A stretch of 64,000 bases of DNA from Corbicula japonica (taxonomy: Eukaryota > Mollusca > Bivalvia > Venerida > Cyrenidae). Below, piece after piece: positions 22,995 through 34,098 of this stretch. The stretch covers positions 372,001 through 436,000 of the forward strand of contig JAZAYU010000355.1 of NCBI GenBank assembly GCA_038501625.1. Direction: 5' to 3'. The notes beneath the pieces are model-generated. The model had not been told where the DNA came from. It saw only the letters and a list, made by a program, of their open reading frames with translations, and did not search any database. The position numbers were made by a program, and so were the translations under genes. Every line of letters begins with the position of its first letter. Within the stretch, counting starts at the first letter, position 1.

Positions 22995-23569
22995 ATATTC
23001 TCGTGAACGCAACTCCTCCTAAACTACTGGTGGGAATTTAATGAAACTTTACCACAATGCTTGGCTAGATATGTAGTTGTGCATGAAGGTGGGGTTTCGC
23101 TCCTACATGTTCCGTTCAGAAGTTATGGCCCTTTGATACTTCCATTTACATTAGTTTTAATAGGAATATATCTCGTGAACGCAACTCCTCCTAAACTACT
23201 GGTGGGAATTTAATGAAACTTTACCACAATGCTTGGCTTGATATGTAGTTGTGCATGAAGGTGGGGTTTCGCTCCTACATGTTCCGTTCAGAAGTTATGG
23301 CCCTTTGATACTTCCATTTACATTAGTTTTAATAGGAATATATCTCGTGAACGCAACTCCTCCTACATTACTGGTGGGAATTTAATGAAACTTTACCACA
23401 ATGCTTGGCTTGATATGTAGTTGTGCATGAAGGTGGGGTTTCGCTCCTACATGTTCCGTTCAGAAGTTATGGCCCTTTGATACTTCCATTTACATTAGTT
23501 TTAATAGGAATATATCTCGTGAACGCAACTCCTCCTACACTACTGGTGGGAATTTAATGAAACTTTACC

Positions 23570-24760
23570 CAGGGCACGACAAATCCTAAAATTACTTGGT
23601 AGCCCAGTGGGCTACCAAGATTTTTGCTTGGTAGCCCGGACATTCTGGTCGCGTATTTATTACTATAAATATGATTATATATACACATTTTACCAAAGAT
23701 AAAACCAGTAATAGTGTTTGGATTACCTTATTAATAGTAAGCACCCAAGATTATATACTTTATTTACTTTATCACAGTAGTATGGAAAACTGTAGCAGTA
23801 ACGTGGGAGATTGGTTTCTAAAAAGTGAAAGATTAGAATGAAAAACGTGAGGGATTTTTAACAATGCAGTGTTTTTTTGCTGACTGTATATCCTCTGTTC
23901 TACTTGATAAAAAATCTTTAGCTGATGCTGTTCAGTTTTTCTATTTTTAATCAATCCATTTATTCCTTTATTCCATAACTATATTTGTAGTTTTAATCTT
24001 TTAGTTATCAACGTAAGACTTTATTAGTGTACATGTCTGATGTTGCTAGAATGTTTGCGTAATTAGGTACATAGTTAATGTTATGCAACACAAAGACCTA
24101 TGGGCTACCATTAAATACATATAAAAACATACAGAAAATATTTTGGATTACCAAAATAAAAAAATAAAAATTGACTACGAGCAATTGCTATGTTGATGTT
24201 TTAAGTAAATTTTCGCTTCAACACTTAGGTAACTGTGTCCCTGTATAAAATTGCTAAATTATGTTGCTTTTTTATTACCTCCCTTTATTTAATTGCGCTT
24301 ATAATTTGCCGATTTTTTACTTTGATTTTTGCTTTAATTTATTATTATTGTTATTAAAATTAGTCAGTCGAAAGTGTGAAAAATAAATCAACAGGTTATT
24401 TAATTGACAGCATGATGATCTAATCAAAATAAATTAAACTACCGCATAATTTCTTTGTATCCTCGCGCTCTATTAATTACATAGGATACAACAGAACGTG
24501 CGTATTTGACAACTAATTGAAGGCTTTGATCTCTTATCAAAGGTGATGAAATCGATAATTACACGCACGTGTTTGTTTTTACTGCAAAATGTCATAACTA
24601 AACTTCCTGTTTATTGGATATTTCGAAACTGTTGATTAGTCGGGCAACCAATATGGGAATTTTTAGGTGGCCCGGCGGACGCTCGCTCTAATTTTTTGGT
24701 AGCCCGCAGGGTCCAATGTGGTAGCCCGCGGGCACCGGGCAATGGATTTGTCGTGCCCTG
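23570..24760. mobile_element. hAT-like non-autonomous element, 1191 bp
   Basis: Perfect 17-bp inverted repeats CAGGGCACGACAAATCC and complement, flanked by CTTTACC on both sides (23563-23569, 24761-24767). Removing the element and one CTTTACC restores the 172-bp tandem period of the host element, proving it as a discrete insertion. Internal GGTAGCCC / GGGCTACC repeats lie near both ends. No transposase frame. Confidence 0.85.
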
Positions 24761-25372
24761 CTTTACCACAATGCTTGGCTTGATATGTAGTTGTGCATGA
24801 AGGTGGGGTTTTGCTCTTACATGTTCCGCTCAGAAGTTATGGCCCTTTGATACTTCCATTTACATTAGTGTTTATAGGAATATATCTTGTGAACGCAACT
24901 CCTCCTACACTACTGGTGGGAATTTAATGAAACTTTACCACAATGCTTGGCCTGATATGTTGTTGTGCATAACGGTGGGGTTTTGCTCTTACATGTTCAG
25001 TTCAAAAGTTATGGCCCTTTGATAATTTCATTTACATCAGTTTTATTCTTATATTTTATGTTAAGCAAAATATGCATTTTGCCCATAACTTTAAAACTAC
25101 TTGAGATATTGCCTTGAAACTTGAAATATATTTTCACCATCAAAATCTACATCATAACCAACAAGACCCATAACCCTGCTTCCAATATTTTTTCAAATTA
25201 TGCCCCTTCTTCACTTACATTTTGTGTTAAGCAAAATATACACTTGGCCCTTAACTTTGTTATGAATGGAGGGATTTCAAAATAACTTGGCACAAATGTT
25301 CACCAAGACAAGGTGGTGTGTCACATACAACACCCATGCCTGTAGGTCCAAGGTCAAGGTCACTGTTACTAA

Positions 25373-28098
25373 AAACAGAACAAACTGGGCGCCCTTTGAA
25401 AACACGTTTTAGTCAGCACTGTTCTAAAATAAGAAACAATCATAAAATCAATACATTTTTATATAAACATTTCAAACGATCAGGCCACACATTAAAACAT
25501 GTTAATATTCAACCTGTTGAAAAAGTTATATTTGATAACAGTGCTTCTAGAGCCTTTAAAATAAGAGCAAGACTTGTATCGGAGCAAAAATGGATACAAA
25601 AACTCCAAAAACCCTATCCACTTGGACTAAATGATAATATTTATCAAGAAGGCAACATTTAAAAAAATCCTGATTTTGACATTTTTGATTTGCTTGAATT
25701 ACGAAAACGAAAATCGAGGTCACACGGAATAAGGACTAATGGTAACATCAAAAGAAAATCACGTGCACATTGTTCTATTTATGACCTTCAAAATATTTTA
25801 AAACATTCTGGTAGACATGCTATGCTGTCGCGTCTAGCTTCTCTTTCTATTTCAAGTTTACAAAAAGTTGATAAGGAAGCTGATGATATTGTTATTAGAA
25901 CTCATCCACTTTATGAAGTTGCAAGCCTAACTCAGTGTTACACTCGGCATGTTCTAAGACCACACATTGACTTGGAATCTGATCACCAAAGACATTTCCT
26001 TAAAATTTCATTTTTAAATAAAGGCATAGATTTTATTGACCTTCCAAGTATATTTAAAGATAAAACTGTTGAATCGGCAATACCTAATTATTTCAAGAAT
26101 ACTGAAACACCCATCGTTTGTTATAAATATAACAAGCCTATTAGAAACACTATTTTTAATTATAACAAAATTACCTCAGATTTACAGATTGTTGAAAACA
26201 CACCATTATCTTGAGACTGTTCTAATTCAAAATTTTGTTATCAACCTGCCGGTCATATCGTTACAGGGGATCTAAATGTTATCAAAGACTTTAGAATCCG
26301 CAATTTAATTTCAAAAGGTCCAAAGTATAGAATTCCATCAAACATCGACTTTAATACCTGTCGTGCGGAAATTGCAGAGTCTTTAAACTCTTTTTGCAAT
26401 AAATGGTGTAAGCGAGAACATGCTGAGCCTAATGCTCTTTCAAACTGGAAAAAACAATTATTCAAAATAATTGACACTCGTATATCCTTCTATAAAAGAA
26501 ACATTGCTTTACTACCACCTCGACCTCGTTTTAACTTTCGTCATTTGAAAAAGGGTATTCAAGATTTTCACAACAAATTTGTTTTAACACCTGCTGATAA
26601 GGCTTCAAATAATGTAATTATAGTGTGACGTATACACTACATAAATGTTCAAACTGAAGAGCTTAATAGCACTAATGCTTATACACTGACTTCTTCATCT
26701 GAGAGTGATATTGTTACTGCACACACTCTACAAATTACAAAATTTAGAATCAGTGTTGAGCCGAAACAAGACAAAGTACATACTATGTATTGGTTGCCTA
26801 AAATGCACAAAACACCGTACAAAGCAAGATTTATCGCTAACTCTAGTTCTTGTACAACAACAAAGTTATCCGTGCTCTTAACATCTTGTCTTACAGCTAT
26901 AAAAGAACATGTAATTAGGTATTGCGATAAAGTTTTTGAAACTACTGGCAAAAATTTATTTTGGTCTATAAAAAATTCATATGACGTTTTGAAGAAACTT
27001 AAATCAAATAATTTTCAGGCGTTTTGTTTGTCTACATATGATTTTTCTACCTTGTATACTTCTCTCCCTCATAATTTAATAAGAGACAAGCTAACCAGTC
27101 TCATTGAAAAAACTTTTGCTAGTGAAAATAAAATATTTATCGCCTGTAATGAACACAGGGCATTCTTTACAGATGGTTCTTATGATAATTATACTTCATG
27201 GACCTGTCAAGACCTTATCCAGGCGCTCACATTTTTATTGGATAATATTTATTTGAGATTTGGTACCTCTATTTATAAACAAGTAATAGGCATTCCAATG
27301 GGTACTAATTGTGCACCCCTTGTTGCTGATCTGTTTTTATACTGTTATGAAAGAGATTTTATGTTATCTCTTTCTACAGAACATCAAGATGATATTATTA
27401 CAGCTTTTAACAACACCTCGAGGTACCTTGATGATTTATTAAATATAGATAATAACCATTTTCCATCACTAGTTAATAAGATTTATCCTAAAGAACTACA
27501 GCTTAATAAAGCGAACACTACAGAAAAGCAAGCAAACTTCCTTGATTTAAATCTGTCCATTGAAAATGGTTACGTCACTACTAAAATTTATGATAAAAGA
27601 GATGATTTTAATTTTAATATAGTAAATTTTCCGTTTTTAGACGGCGATGTTCCTCGTGCTACATCTTACGGGGTTTATATCTCACAACTTGTTCGCTTTT
27701 CAAGAGCTTGCAACGATGTTAATGATTTCAATGAACGTAATCTTTGCATTACAGAAAAACTTTTAAAACAAGGTTATCGGTATCACAAATTAAGGAAAAC
27801 CTTTTGCAAGTTTTATCGCCGATATCCAGATTTAATTCATAAATACAGGTGCAGTTTAAAATCACTTTTGCAACAAGGAATTTCACAGCCAGTTTTTTAT
27901 GGAGATTTAATTTATAAACTTAAGAAGATAAAAGGCGATGTTAATTTCTCCCGGTTATTCGTAAAAACCATCTGTAAATTTAAAAAGAAAGGTTACCAAC
28001 ATGATATTTTACAGCGCTCTGCAGGCCTGGTGATTAACCCATCTACAGTTGATCATTTTGCTTACCTCTTTGGTTGCACGACGGTGGCAGGGGTTTAA
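25373..28098 (+). pseudogene. Naiad EN-RT polyprotein, truncated, with two in-frame UGA
   Basis: One frame runs the whole way. First, the end of a GIY-YIG domain (QTGRPLKTRFSQH, then HFKRSGHT); then a TAA at 25660-25662; then 550 codons with only TGA at 26212-26214 and 26626-26628 before and after the linker, followed by the RT to TAA 28096-28098. The linker reads S-UGA-D-C then FCYQPAGHIVTGDL, so UGA stands at the first Cys of CxC. The second UGA follows NNVIIV. RT motifs are intact: YWLPKMHKTPYKARFI, YDFSTLYTSLPH (A), IGIPMGTNCAPLVADL (B), RYLDDLL (C). The 5' truncation and the TAA make this copy inactive. The two UGA probably encode selenocysteine in the source element. Confidence 0.85.
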
Positions 28099-28139
28099 GA
28101 GTTTATGAAGGTTTATGGGGAAATCTTTTCTTAAAAGAA

Positions 28140-28616
28140 CCTAGAAGCTCGATTTGTTTCTTTTATCCCTGTCATCGTGTTCTTGCTGATTTTACTCCAG
28201 ATGCTCTGGTCTCGGTAAGATCATTGAGTACCCGCCCTTTGGCTTTGCAATGCTATTAAATTCTTATGTTTATATGTTTGTATGCTTTTGCATGCAACAT
28301 TGTTGAGCTGATGGATGGGTTGGAGTTATTTCACCAAGACAATTTGTACTTGTTTTGTAATACGAGAACCTGTTGGGGCAAGTGTGAGGTTGGTGCACCC
28401 TAGAACCTGGTTTAAACCCCCAGTGGCATTTTGTTTTGCCACTGACCGTTCCAAGGCGGTAACCCCTCTGGTTCTCACTTTTGTTATTTGTTTGTGGCGT
28501 CCATTTTGAAACTAATTATTATAATACCATGCTCTCTTTTCCTCTCTACTTTTTGGCTGTGTGGGGAGGCTGTGTATGCTGGATGTGGCCATTCCTGATA
28601 TGCATATTTCATTTTT
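28140..28616 (+). other. Naiad 3' UTR
   Basis: Contains a stable hairpin (CCAGATGCTCTGG inside TGATTTTAC / GTAAGATCA at 28188-28224), the hairpin AGTGGCA/TGCCACT (about 28421-28442) and the terminal block GGATGTGGCCATTCC. A SECIS element is expected if the UGA are read as Sec. I could not recognise one with confidence by eye. Confidence 0.6.
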
Positions 28617-29084
28617 TTGCAAAATTGTGTCGGCTCTGTAACTTTGTTATTTGTTATTGGATTTTTAAATAACTTGGTTTAATTGATCACCATATTAAGA
28701 CTGTGTGTCACATACATTCCCAAGCCTGTAGGTCCAAGGTCAAGGTCAATGTTACTAAAAATAGAATTTTCTTCTCCAGGCTGTAACTTTGTTATGAATG
28801 GAGGGATTTCAAAATAACTTGGCACAAATGTTCACCATGACAGGATGGTGTGTCCGCACAAAACCCATGCCTGTAGATCCAAGGTCAAGGTCACTGTTAC
28901 TAAAAATAGAATTTTCTTGTAATAGGAATATATCTCGTGAACACAACTTGTCCTACACTTCTGCTGGGAGCTTTATGAAAAACCTATAGCGGGGGCATCC
29001 GTGTCCTTTGGACACATTTCTAGTCTCAAGATGCGACCAGGGAAGATCCAGATCTGATGGCATGGATAGCTGGCTAATCTGGTT

Positions 29085-29224
29085 CCAAGGTTATAAAGCT
29101 GAGTTTGGAAACCAGTCTCAAATCTCAAGCATCTGATTGGCTGAAATGGCGACCAGTCACCATTTCAGCCAATCAGATGCTTGAGATTTGAGACTGGTTT
29201 CCATGCTCAGTTTTATAACCTTGG
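29085..29224. repeat. intact foldback element (AACCAGTCTC family)
   Basis: Complete copy: outer arms CCAAGGTTATAAAGCTGAG / CTCAGTTTTATAACCTTGG, inner arms from GGAAACCAGTCTCAAATC to its perfect complement; only one mismatch in the inner 96 bp. It can fold into a hairpin of about 65 bp within SMYD intron 6. Confidence 0.9.
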
Positions 29225-29832
29225 GCACTGATCTGATGGCATGGATATGCTGGCTAATCTGGATATACATTCAAAAATGATTGGTTGCACACATGTTAAC
29301 ATTTTGATAACTTAGTGCAATTGTGCTTTTAACTCGTATAGAGTTATGAAGGAGATAGTCCACTTTTGCACCAAGCCCTCAGTTGACAACAAAGCTTAGT
29401 ACATGCATGTATCAGGGGTACCACAACTGCTTTTCTCTTTGTTTTGACAATAGTAAAATCTTTGATGTTTACAAGTCTATATGAGAGTTTTGTGAAACCA
29501 GGAAGTTTATTATCCCTTTACTTCATGGGATATGACTTTTTTTCCATGGAAGAACATAATAGATCCTGTTTAGACTGCACTGATTTGTTAACAGGTCTAC
29601 TGGATATGTACTGTTGACACTTGCAATAAAACCTGTATTTATGGATGAAGGGGTTAATTACATGGAAGGGAAATTGTTCCTTCTAAAACAAACTAAAAAT
29701 ATTCTAAGATGGTAGATATTTCCAAGATAGCAACAGTTTAGGCATTAGGCAACCAAAATTTAGGCATTATCTAGGGCGGATTTTCCTTCAACGTGGTCTA
29801 CAATGTATTTTTTGTTGTTGTTTTACTGACAG

Positions 29833-29943
29833 GTTTTCATCAGCTATGTTGAGCAATTTTCCCCACTCTCTGAACGACATGCAGCCCTGAAGGAACAGTA
29901 CTACTTTACCTGTAATTGCGAATGTTGCCAAGACACTGAATTT
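29833..29943 (+). CDS. SMYD3-like: SMYD-like exon 7 (catalytic Tyr, post-SET)
   Basis: Acceptor TTTACTGACAG, donor GTAAGT; 37 whole codons, residues 212-248. VFISYVEQF carries Tyr216, the candidate catalytic tyrosine; ERHAALKEQYYF and CNCECC give the post-SET zinc ligands C238, C240 and C243. This is the most diagnostic exon of the gene. Confidence 0.95.
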
Positions 29944-30204
29944 GTAAGTTTAGAACAGGCCTGTGTGTTACATCTATTGTTGTAGCATCTGTTGATATGA
30001 TAAGAGTAGATTTTATCATTTAAATGTGAGATATCTCTGTAAAATTAATTGATCACAAAATTGTTAAACTGTTAACATGTATATATACAAATTGTGGATT
30101 TGAAGATATATGATGGGTTTTCCAAAACAGAAATATCCATTGATTCAACATTGTGATATCATGCTTGATGACATTTAGGCCGCATTTTAACTTTATTGTA
30201 AAAA

Positions 30205-30300
30205 AGCAACATATGCATATCAGGAATCGCCACACTAAAAAAACACAGCCTCCCCACGCAGCGAAAAAGAAGAGAGGAAGAGAGAGAGCGCATGTTTTAT
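30205..30300 (-). mobile_element. Naiad 3'-end fragment
   Basis: Reverse complement of the terminal Naiad module: ATATGCATATCAGGAATCGCC, CACAGCCTCCCCACGCAGC, then a purine run. It lies in SMYD intron 7. Confidence 0.75.
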
Positions 30301-30501
30301 ATATGTATGTCAATTCAAATAGGAATGGTTAATAAAATTTAACCATTTAAAAAAAGGTTTTCTAATTAATAGAGAAGATTTTAAACACTGCAACAGAAAT
30401 ATACCTTATTCACTGAGTTATTGCTCTAAGCTGTCAACAAATAGAACAGAAGTTCACCTACATGGAGTAATGATTGCATTGATAGTTTCATTATTTTACA
30501 G

Positions 30502-30568
30502 AATGAAATGATGGTCAGCTTTTGTTGCCCAGCAAAGGGTTGTGATGGTCTTGTCTGTCTTGCTCAGG
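30502..30568 (+). CDS. SMYD3-like: SMYD-like exon 8 (second Cys cluster)
   Basis: Acceptor ATTATTTTACAG, donor GTAAGC. Residues 249-270 plus one base. SFCCPAKGCDGLVCLAQ contributes C256, C257, C262 and C267; with C279 and C282 of exon 9 it forms a Cys-rich insert after post-SET. Phase matches both neighbours. Confidence 0.9.
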
Positions 30569-30799
30569 GTAAGCTTTTTGAAATTTGAAACTATTCATTA
30601 CACTATTGGGCTTTGTTTGTTGTTTTTTTTTTTGAAAAAAAAATGTCATGGCAATTTTCTGTTAATAGAAACAAAACAAGTTTATATTTTTTTTTTCTTC
30701 CAAACACTTCATACTATACACATTTTAAAAGAATTATTTATCTTTTTGTATGAAAAGCATATAAAAAGCAACATCATCTGATCAGGGCCGTAGATAATA

Positions 30800-30935
30800 A
30801 AACTAAGATTGGAGACTAGTTTCAAATCTCCAGCATCTGATAGAAATGGTGAACAGTCCCCATTTCAGCCAGTCAGATGCTTGAGAATAGACTGGCTGCC
30901 AGATAGAGTTAGTAATATGATCTTGGGCACAGGTT
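30800..30935. repeat. worn foldback element (AACCAGTCTC family)
   Basis: GACTAGTTTCAAATCTCCAG and CATTTCAGCCAGTCAGATGC form degenerate arms of the family intact at 29085. Confidence 0.6.
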
Positions 30936-31345
30936 TATGAAGTCTTTTCAAGGAAAAACATAAATTTTCCAAAGACACAGTTGCAGCACAATTAATTACA
31001 CACATTGCTTTCATTTACCATTTTTAGATATTTAGTAGCCTTTCTTTCAATTTATTATATTTCATTCAACCAGGGGATTTTATTGATTCAAATGCAGTGA
31101 CTTACATCAGATTTGATGCATGCATTTGATAATAGTTTGACTGGAATTGGCCTTATTATCTTTGAGTAGTTAGCATTTGTTTAGGTAACATCATACTAAA
31201 AGTCATACCAGAAATAGTGACATGCATAAAACACAGCCTTCTAACAAAGTTAAAATGTAGGGAAGAAAAGAGGTATAAGTATTTAATCATAATGCTCTTC
31301 ATCTGCATCATTCTGTTCAATGATTATTTGTACATGTTTTTTTTT

Positions 31346-32990
31346 AGCTCACCTGTCACATAGTGAAAAGGTGAGCTTTTGTGACCGCCTGATGTCCGTC
31401 GTCCGTCGTGCGTCGTCAACAATTGCTTCAATCGACTTCTTCTCTGAAACGGCTTGGCCAATTTTGATGAAACTTGCCACATATGTTTCTTGCATGAAGC
31501 TCTTCCAAAGTTGTTCAAAGAAATCAATTCCATGCAGAACTCTGGTTGCCATGGCAACCGAAAGGAAAAACTTTAAAAATCTTCTTTTCTGAAACCACAA
31601 GGCCTAGAGCTTAGATATTTGGCATTTAGCATCCTCTAGTGGAGCTCTACAAAGATTGTTCAAATTATTTCCCTGGGGTCAAAATTGGCCCCGCCCCAGG
31701 GGTCACTTCATTTTACATAGACTTATATAGGAAAAACTTTAAAAATCTTCTTGTCTGAAACCACAAGGCCTAGAGCTTAGATATTTGGCATTTAGCATCC
31801 TCTAGTGGAACTCTACAAAGATTGTTCAAAGTATTTCCCTGGGGTCAAAATTGGCCCCGCTCCAGGGGTCACTTCATTTTACATAGACTTGTATAGGAAA
31901 AACTTTAAAAATCTTCTTGTCTGAAACCACAAGGCCTAGAGCTTAGATATTTGGCATTTAGCATCCTCTAGTGGAACTACAAAGATTGTTCAAAATATTT
32001 CCCTGGGGTCAAAATTGGCCCTGCCCCAGGGGTCACTTCATTTTATATAGATTTATATAGGAAAAACTTTAAAAATCTTCTTGTATGAAACCACAAGGCC
32101 TAGAGCTTAGATATTTGGCATTTAGCACCCTCTAGTGGAAATCTACAAAGATTGTTCAAATTATTTCCCTGGGGTCAAAATTGGCGCCGCCCTAGGGGTC
32201 ACTTCATTTTATATAGACTTATAATATTATAGGAAAAACTTTAAAAATCTTCTTTTCTGAAACCACAAGGCCTAGAGCTTAGATATTTGGCATTTAGCAT
32301 CCTCTAGTGGAACTCTACAAAGATTGTTCAAATTATTTCCCTAGGGTCAAAATTGGCCCCGCCCCAGGGGTCACTTCATTTGACATAGACTTATATAGGA
32401 AACACTTTAAAAATCTTCTTGTCTGAAACCACAAGGCCTAGAGCTTAGATATTTGGCAATAAGCATCCTCTTGTGAAACTCTACAAAGATTGTTCAAATT
32501 ATTTCCCTGGGGTCTGAAGTGGCCCCACCCCAGGGGTCACTTCATTTGATATAGACTTATATAGGAAAAACTTTAAAAATCTTCTTGTCTGAAACCACAA
32601 GGCCTAGAGCTTAGATATTTGGCATTAAGCATCCTCTTGTGAAACTCTACAAAGATTGTTCAAATTATTTCCCAGGGGTCTAAATTGGCCCCGCCCCAGG
32701 GGTCACTTCATTTTATATAGACTTGTATAGGAAAAACTTTAAAAAATCTTCTTGTCTGAAACCACAAGGCCTAGAGCTTAGATATTTGGCATTTAGCACC
32801 CTCTAGTGGAAATCTTCAAAGATTGTTCAAATGATTTCCCTGGGGTCAAAATTGGCCCTGCCCCAGGGTTCACTTTATTTTATATAGACTGATATAGGAA
32901 AAACTTTTAAAATCTTCTTGTCTGAAACCACAAGCTGAGAGTACTTTTGTACTCAGGTGAGCGATATAAGGGCCATCATGGCCCTCTTGT
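31346..32990 (+). mobile_element. Helentron-like non-autonomous element (family AGCTCACC), copy 2
   Basis: Same family as 14217-16499 but in the opposite orientation. It starts AGCTCACCTGTCACATAG after nine T and ends CAGGTGAGCGATATAAG, hairpin GGGCCATCATGGCCC, TCTTGT. The core has about 9 units of about 166 bp, highly similar to copy 1. The short frames across it are shadows of the repeat. Confidence 0.85.
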
Positions 32991-32999
32991 TTCATTTAC

Positions 33000-33608
33000 T
33001 TTTTCTTAATAACCATTCATGATAGAGCTTTGAAACTTAACCTAGTTGTCTGACATTACAGTATCAATAATGAGGACAAGTTTCATAACTCTTGACTGTT
33101 TTTGACATTGTTATGCCTCTTTCACTTAGAATTTGATAAAGCATTTGTAAACTTTTTCTGAAACCTTTCAGCAATACCGATCCCTGTTAATACTTCAGAA
33201 GAAAACCTGATTTCCTCGCATTGTCTAGTTTTTGTATGGGGGTGAAGGTTGGGGAGGAAGGGGTGGGTCATACATGTTTATCAAGCAAAGTAACACATCA
33301 GAAATATATAAGTAAGAGTTTGAATGATGTGTTCAAATATAGTTGTTGTTACCACTATTTACATGTCAAATATCTTTAAATTGTAATATTTAATGGATGG
33401 TGAATATCTATCAAAACCAAATTAAAAGATGATTTTTAGTTTTTATCACAGTCTTATAATATTACAAAAGATAAGTCTTTATCAATATTAAATGTCTATT
33501 TGCATCTTTTTGTAAAAAGATAAAACGGGGACTTTGAAAGCCATTAGACACAATTGGTATGAAAAGATTTAGGCTCGGTTCAATTTATTTGCAAATGGTT
33601 TTATTTTG
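33000..33608. other. SMYD intron 8 sequence, nothing recognised
   Basis: Only a short R1-end trace (GGGGACTTTGAAAGCCA) near 33527 was seen. Confidence 0.45.
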
Positions 33609-33645
33609 AGTAAGTAAGTAAGTAAGTAAGTAAGTAAATTCTTTA
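33609..33645 (-). repeat. LINE 3' tail, (TTAC)n
   Basis: Written on the + strand as repeated TAAG. It sits at the exact 3' border of the LINE, where CR1-type elements carry a short tandem tail. Confidence 0.85.
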
Positions 33646-34098
33646 TTTAAAGAGGGTGACATATTTAGCAATAAACTAATCTTCCATATGGCCCTCCTTA
33701 CAAGTATTAACATAAACAGATTAAGATAAACACGATGATCATAAATAAAACAATATCATAAAAACACAATATGACATTATAATAAGAAATGAAACTGCAA
33801 ATAATATATCTGTGTTAATGTTTAGGTGTTGCATTTAATGGGTAGGTGCCTGCATGTGTGTGCGTGTGTGTGAACGTGTGTGTGGGTGCGCGAGTGTGTG
33901 TTCGAGGCCTATGTGACTGCGTTTTCGCAAGGAGGAACTGAATATTTAAGAAATTTGAGAACATAAATCAATAATACACAATGTATTTTTATATACATGC
34001 CTTAACACATTTCTGTTTCATTGAGGCAATATTATACATTTTTCCTTGTCTTAACATCAAAATGTGAATATAAAATATAAAAGGAACTAATCAATGAA

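Larger units (their letters stand above)
25373..28616 (+). mobile_element. Naiad-type Penelope-like retroelement, 5'-truncated
   Basis: The insertion joins host core repeat (ending ACTGTTACTAAAAA) to the middle of a GIY-YIG domain, and rejoins the same host repeat at GCAAAATTGTGTCGG, with about 12 bases of target missing. Domain order is endonuclease, then a CxC-type linker, then RT, which is the permuted order of Naiad/Chlamys elements and not the RT-then-endonuclease order of classical Penelope. The 3' UTR (28099-28616) matches fragments at 1396, 2955, 3956, 30205, 42780, 48100 and 58560. Confidence 0.88.
22878..29024 (+). mobile_element. Helentron-like element (family ATGCCCCCGC) with two nested insertions
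   Basis: Left end ATGCCCCCGCCATGAAATGG after seven T; right end has inset GCGGGGGCAT (28990 on), hairpin GTGTCCTTTGGACAC and terminal CTAGT, the classical helitron CTRRT form. The core has (TCCG)n, then 172-bp tandem units (CTCGTGAACGCAACTCCTCC at 23000, 23172, 23344, 23516), then units with GGTCAAGGTCACTGTTAC. A hAT-like element (23570-24760) and a Naiad (25373-about 28616) are inserted. Without them it would be about 1.7 kb. No own ORF. Confidence 0.8.

Noticed and set aside
22794..23022. ORFs rich in PSVRPSVRPSV and DGRTDGRTDG
   Set aside because: Both strands of a (TCCG)n microsatellite; not proteins.
26212..26628. Treating the two UGA in the Naiad as ordinary nonsense mutations
   Set aside because: Possible, but no frameshift or other stop occurs in about 810 codons, and both fall at probable Cys sites, one in the CxC motif. 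The TAA at 25660, in contrast, is kept as a real lesion.
28188..28224. SECIS element in the Naiad 3' UTR
   Set aside because: The hairpin is stable, but its inner loop is only three bases and the ATGA/GA quartet is not visible, so I do not call it.
30542..30781. 79-codon ORF starting in SMYD exon 8
   Set aside because: Out of frame with the exon's zinc-cluster reading and runs into intronic T/A tracts.
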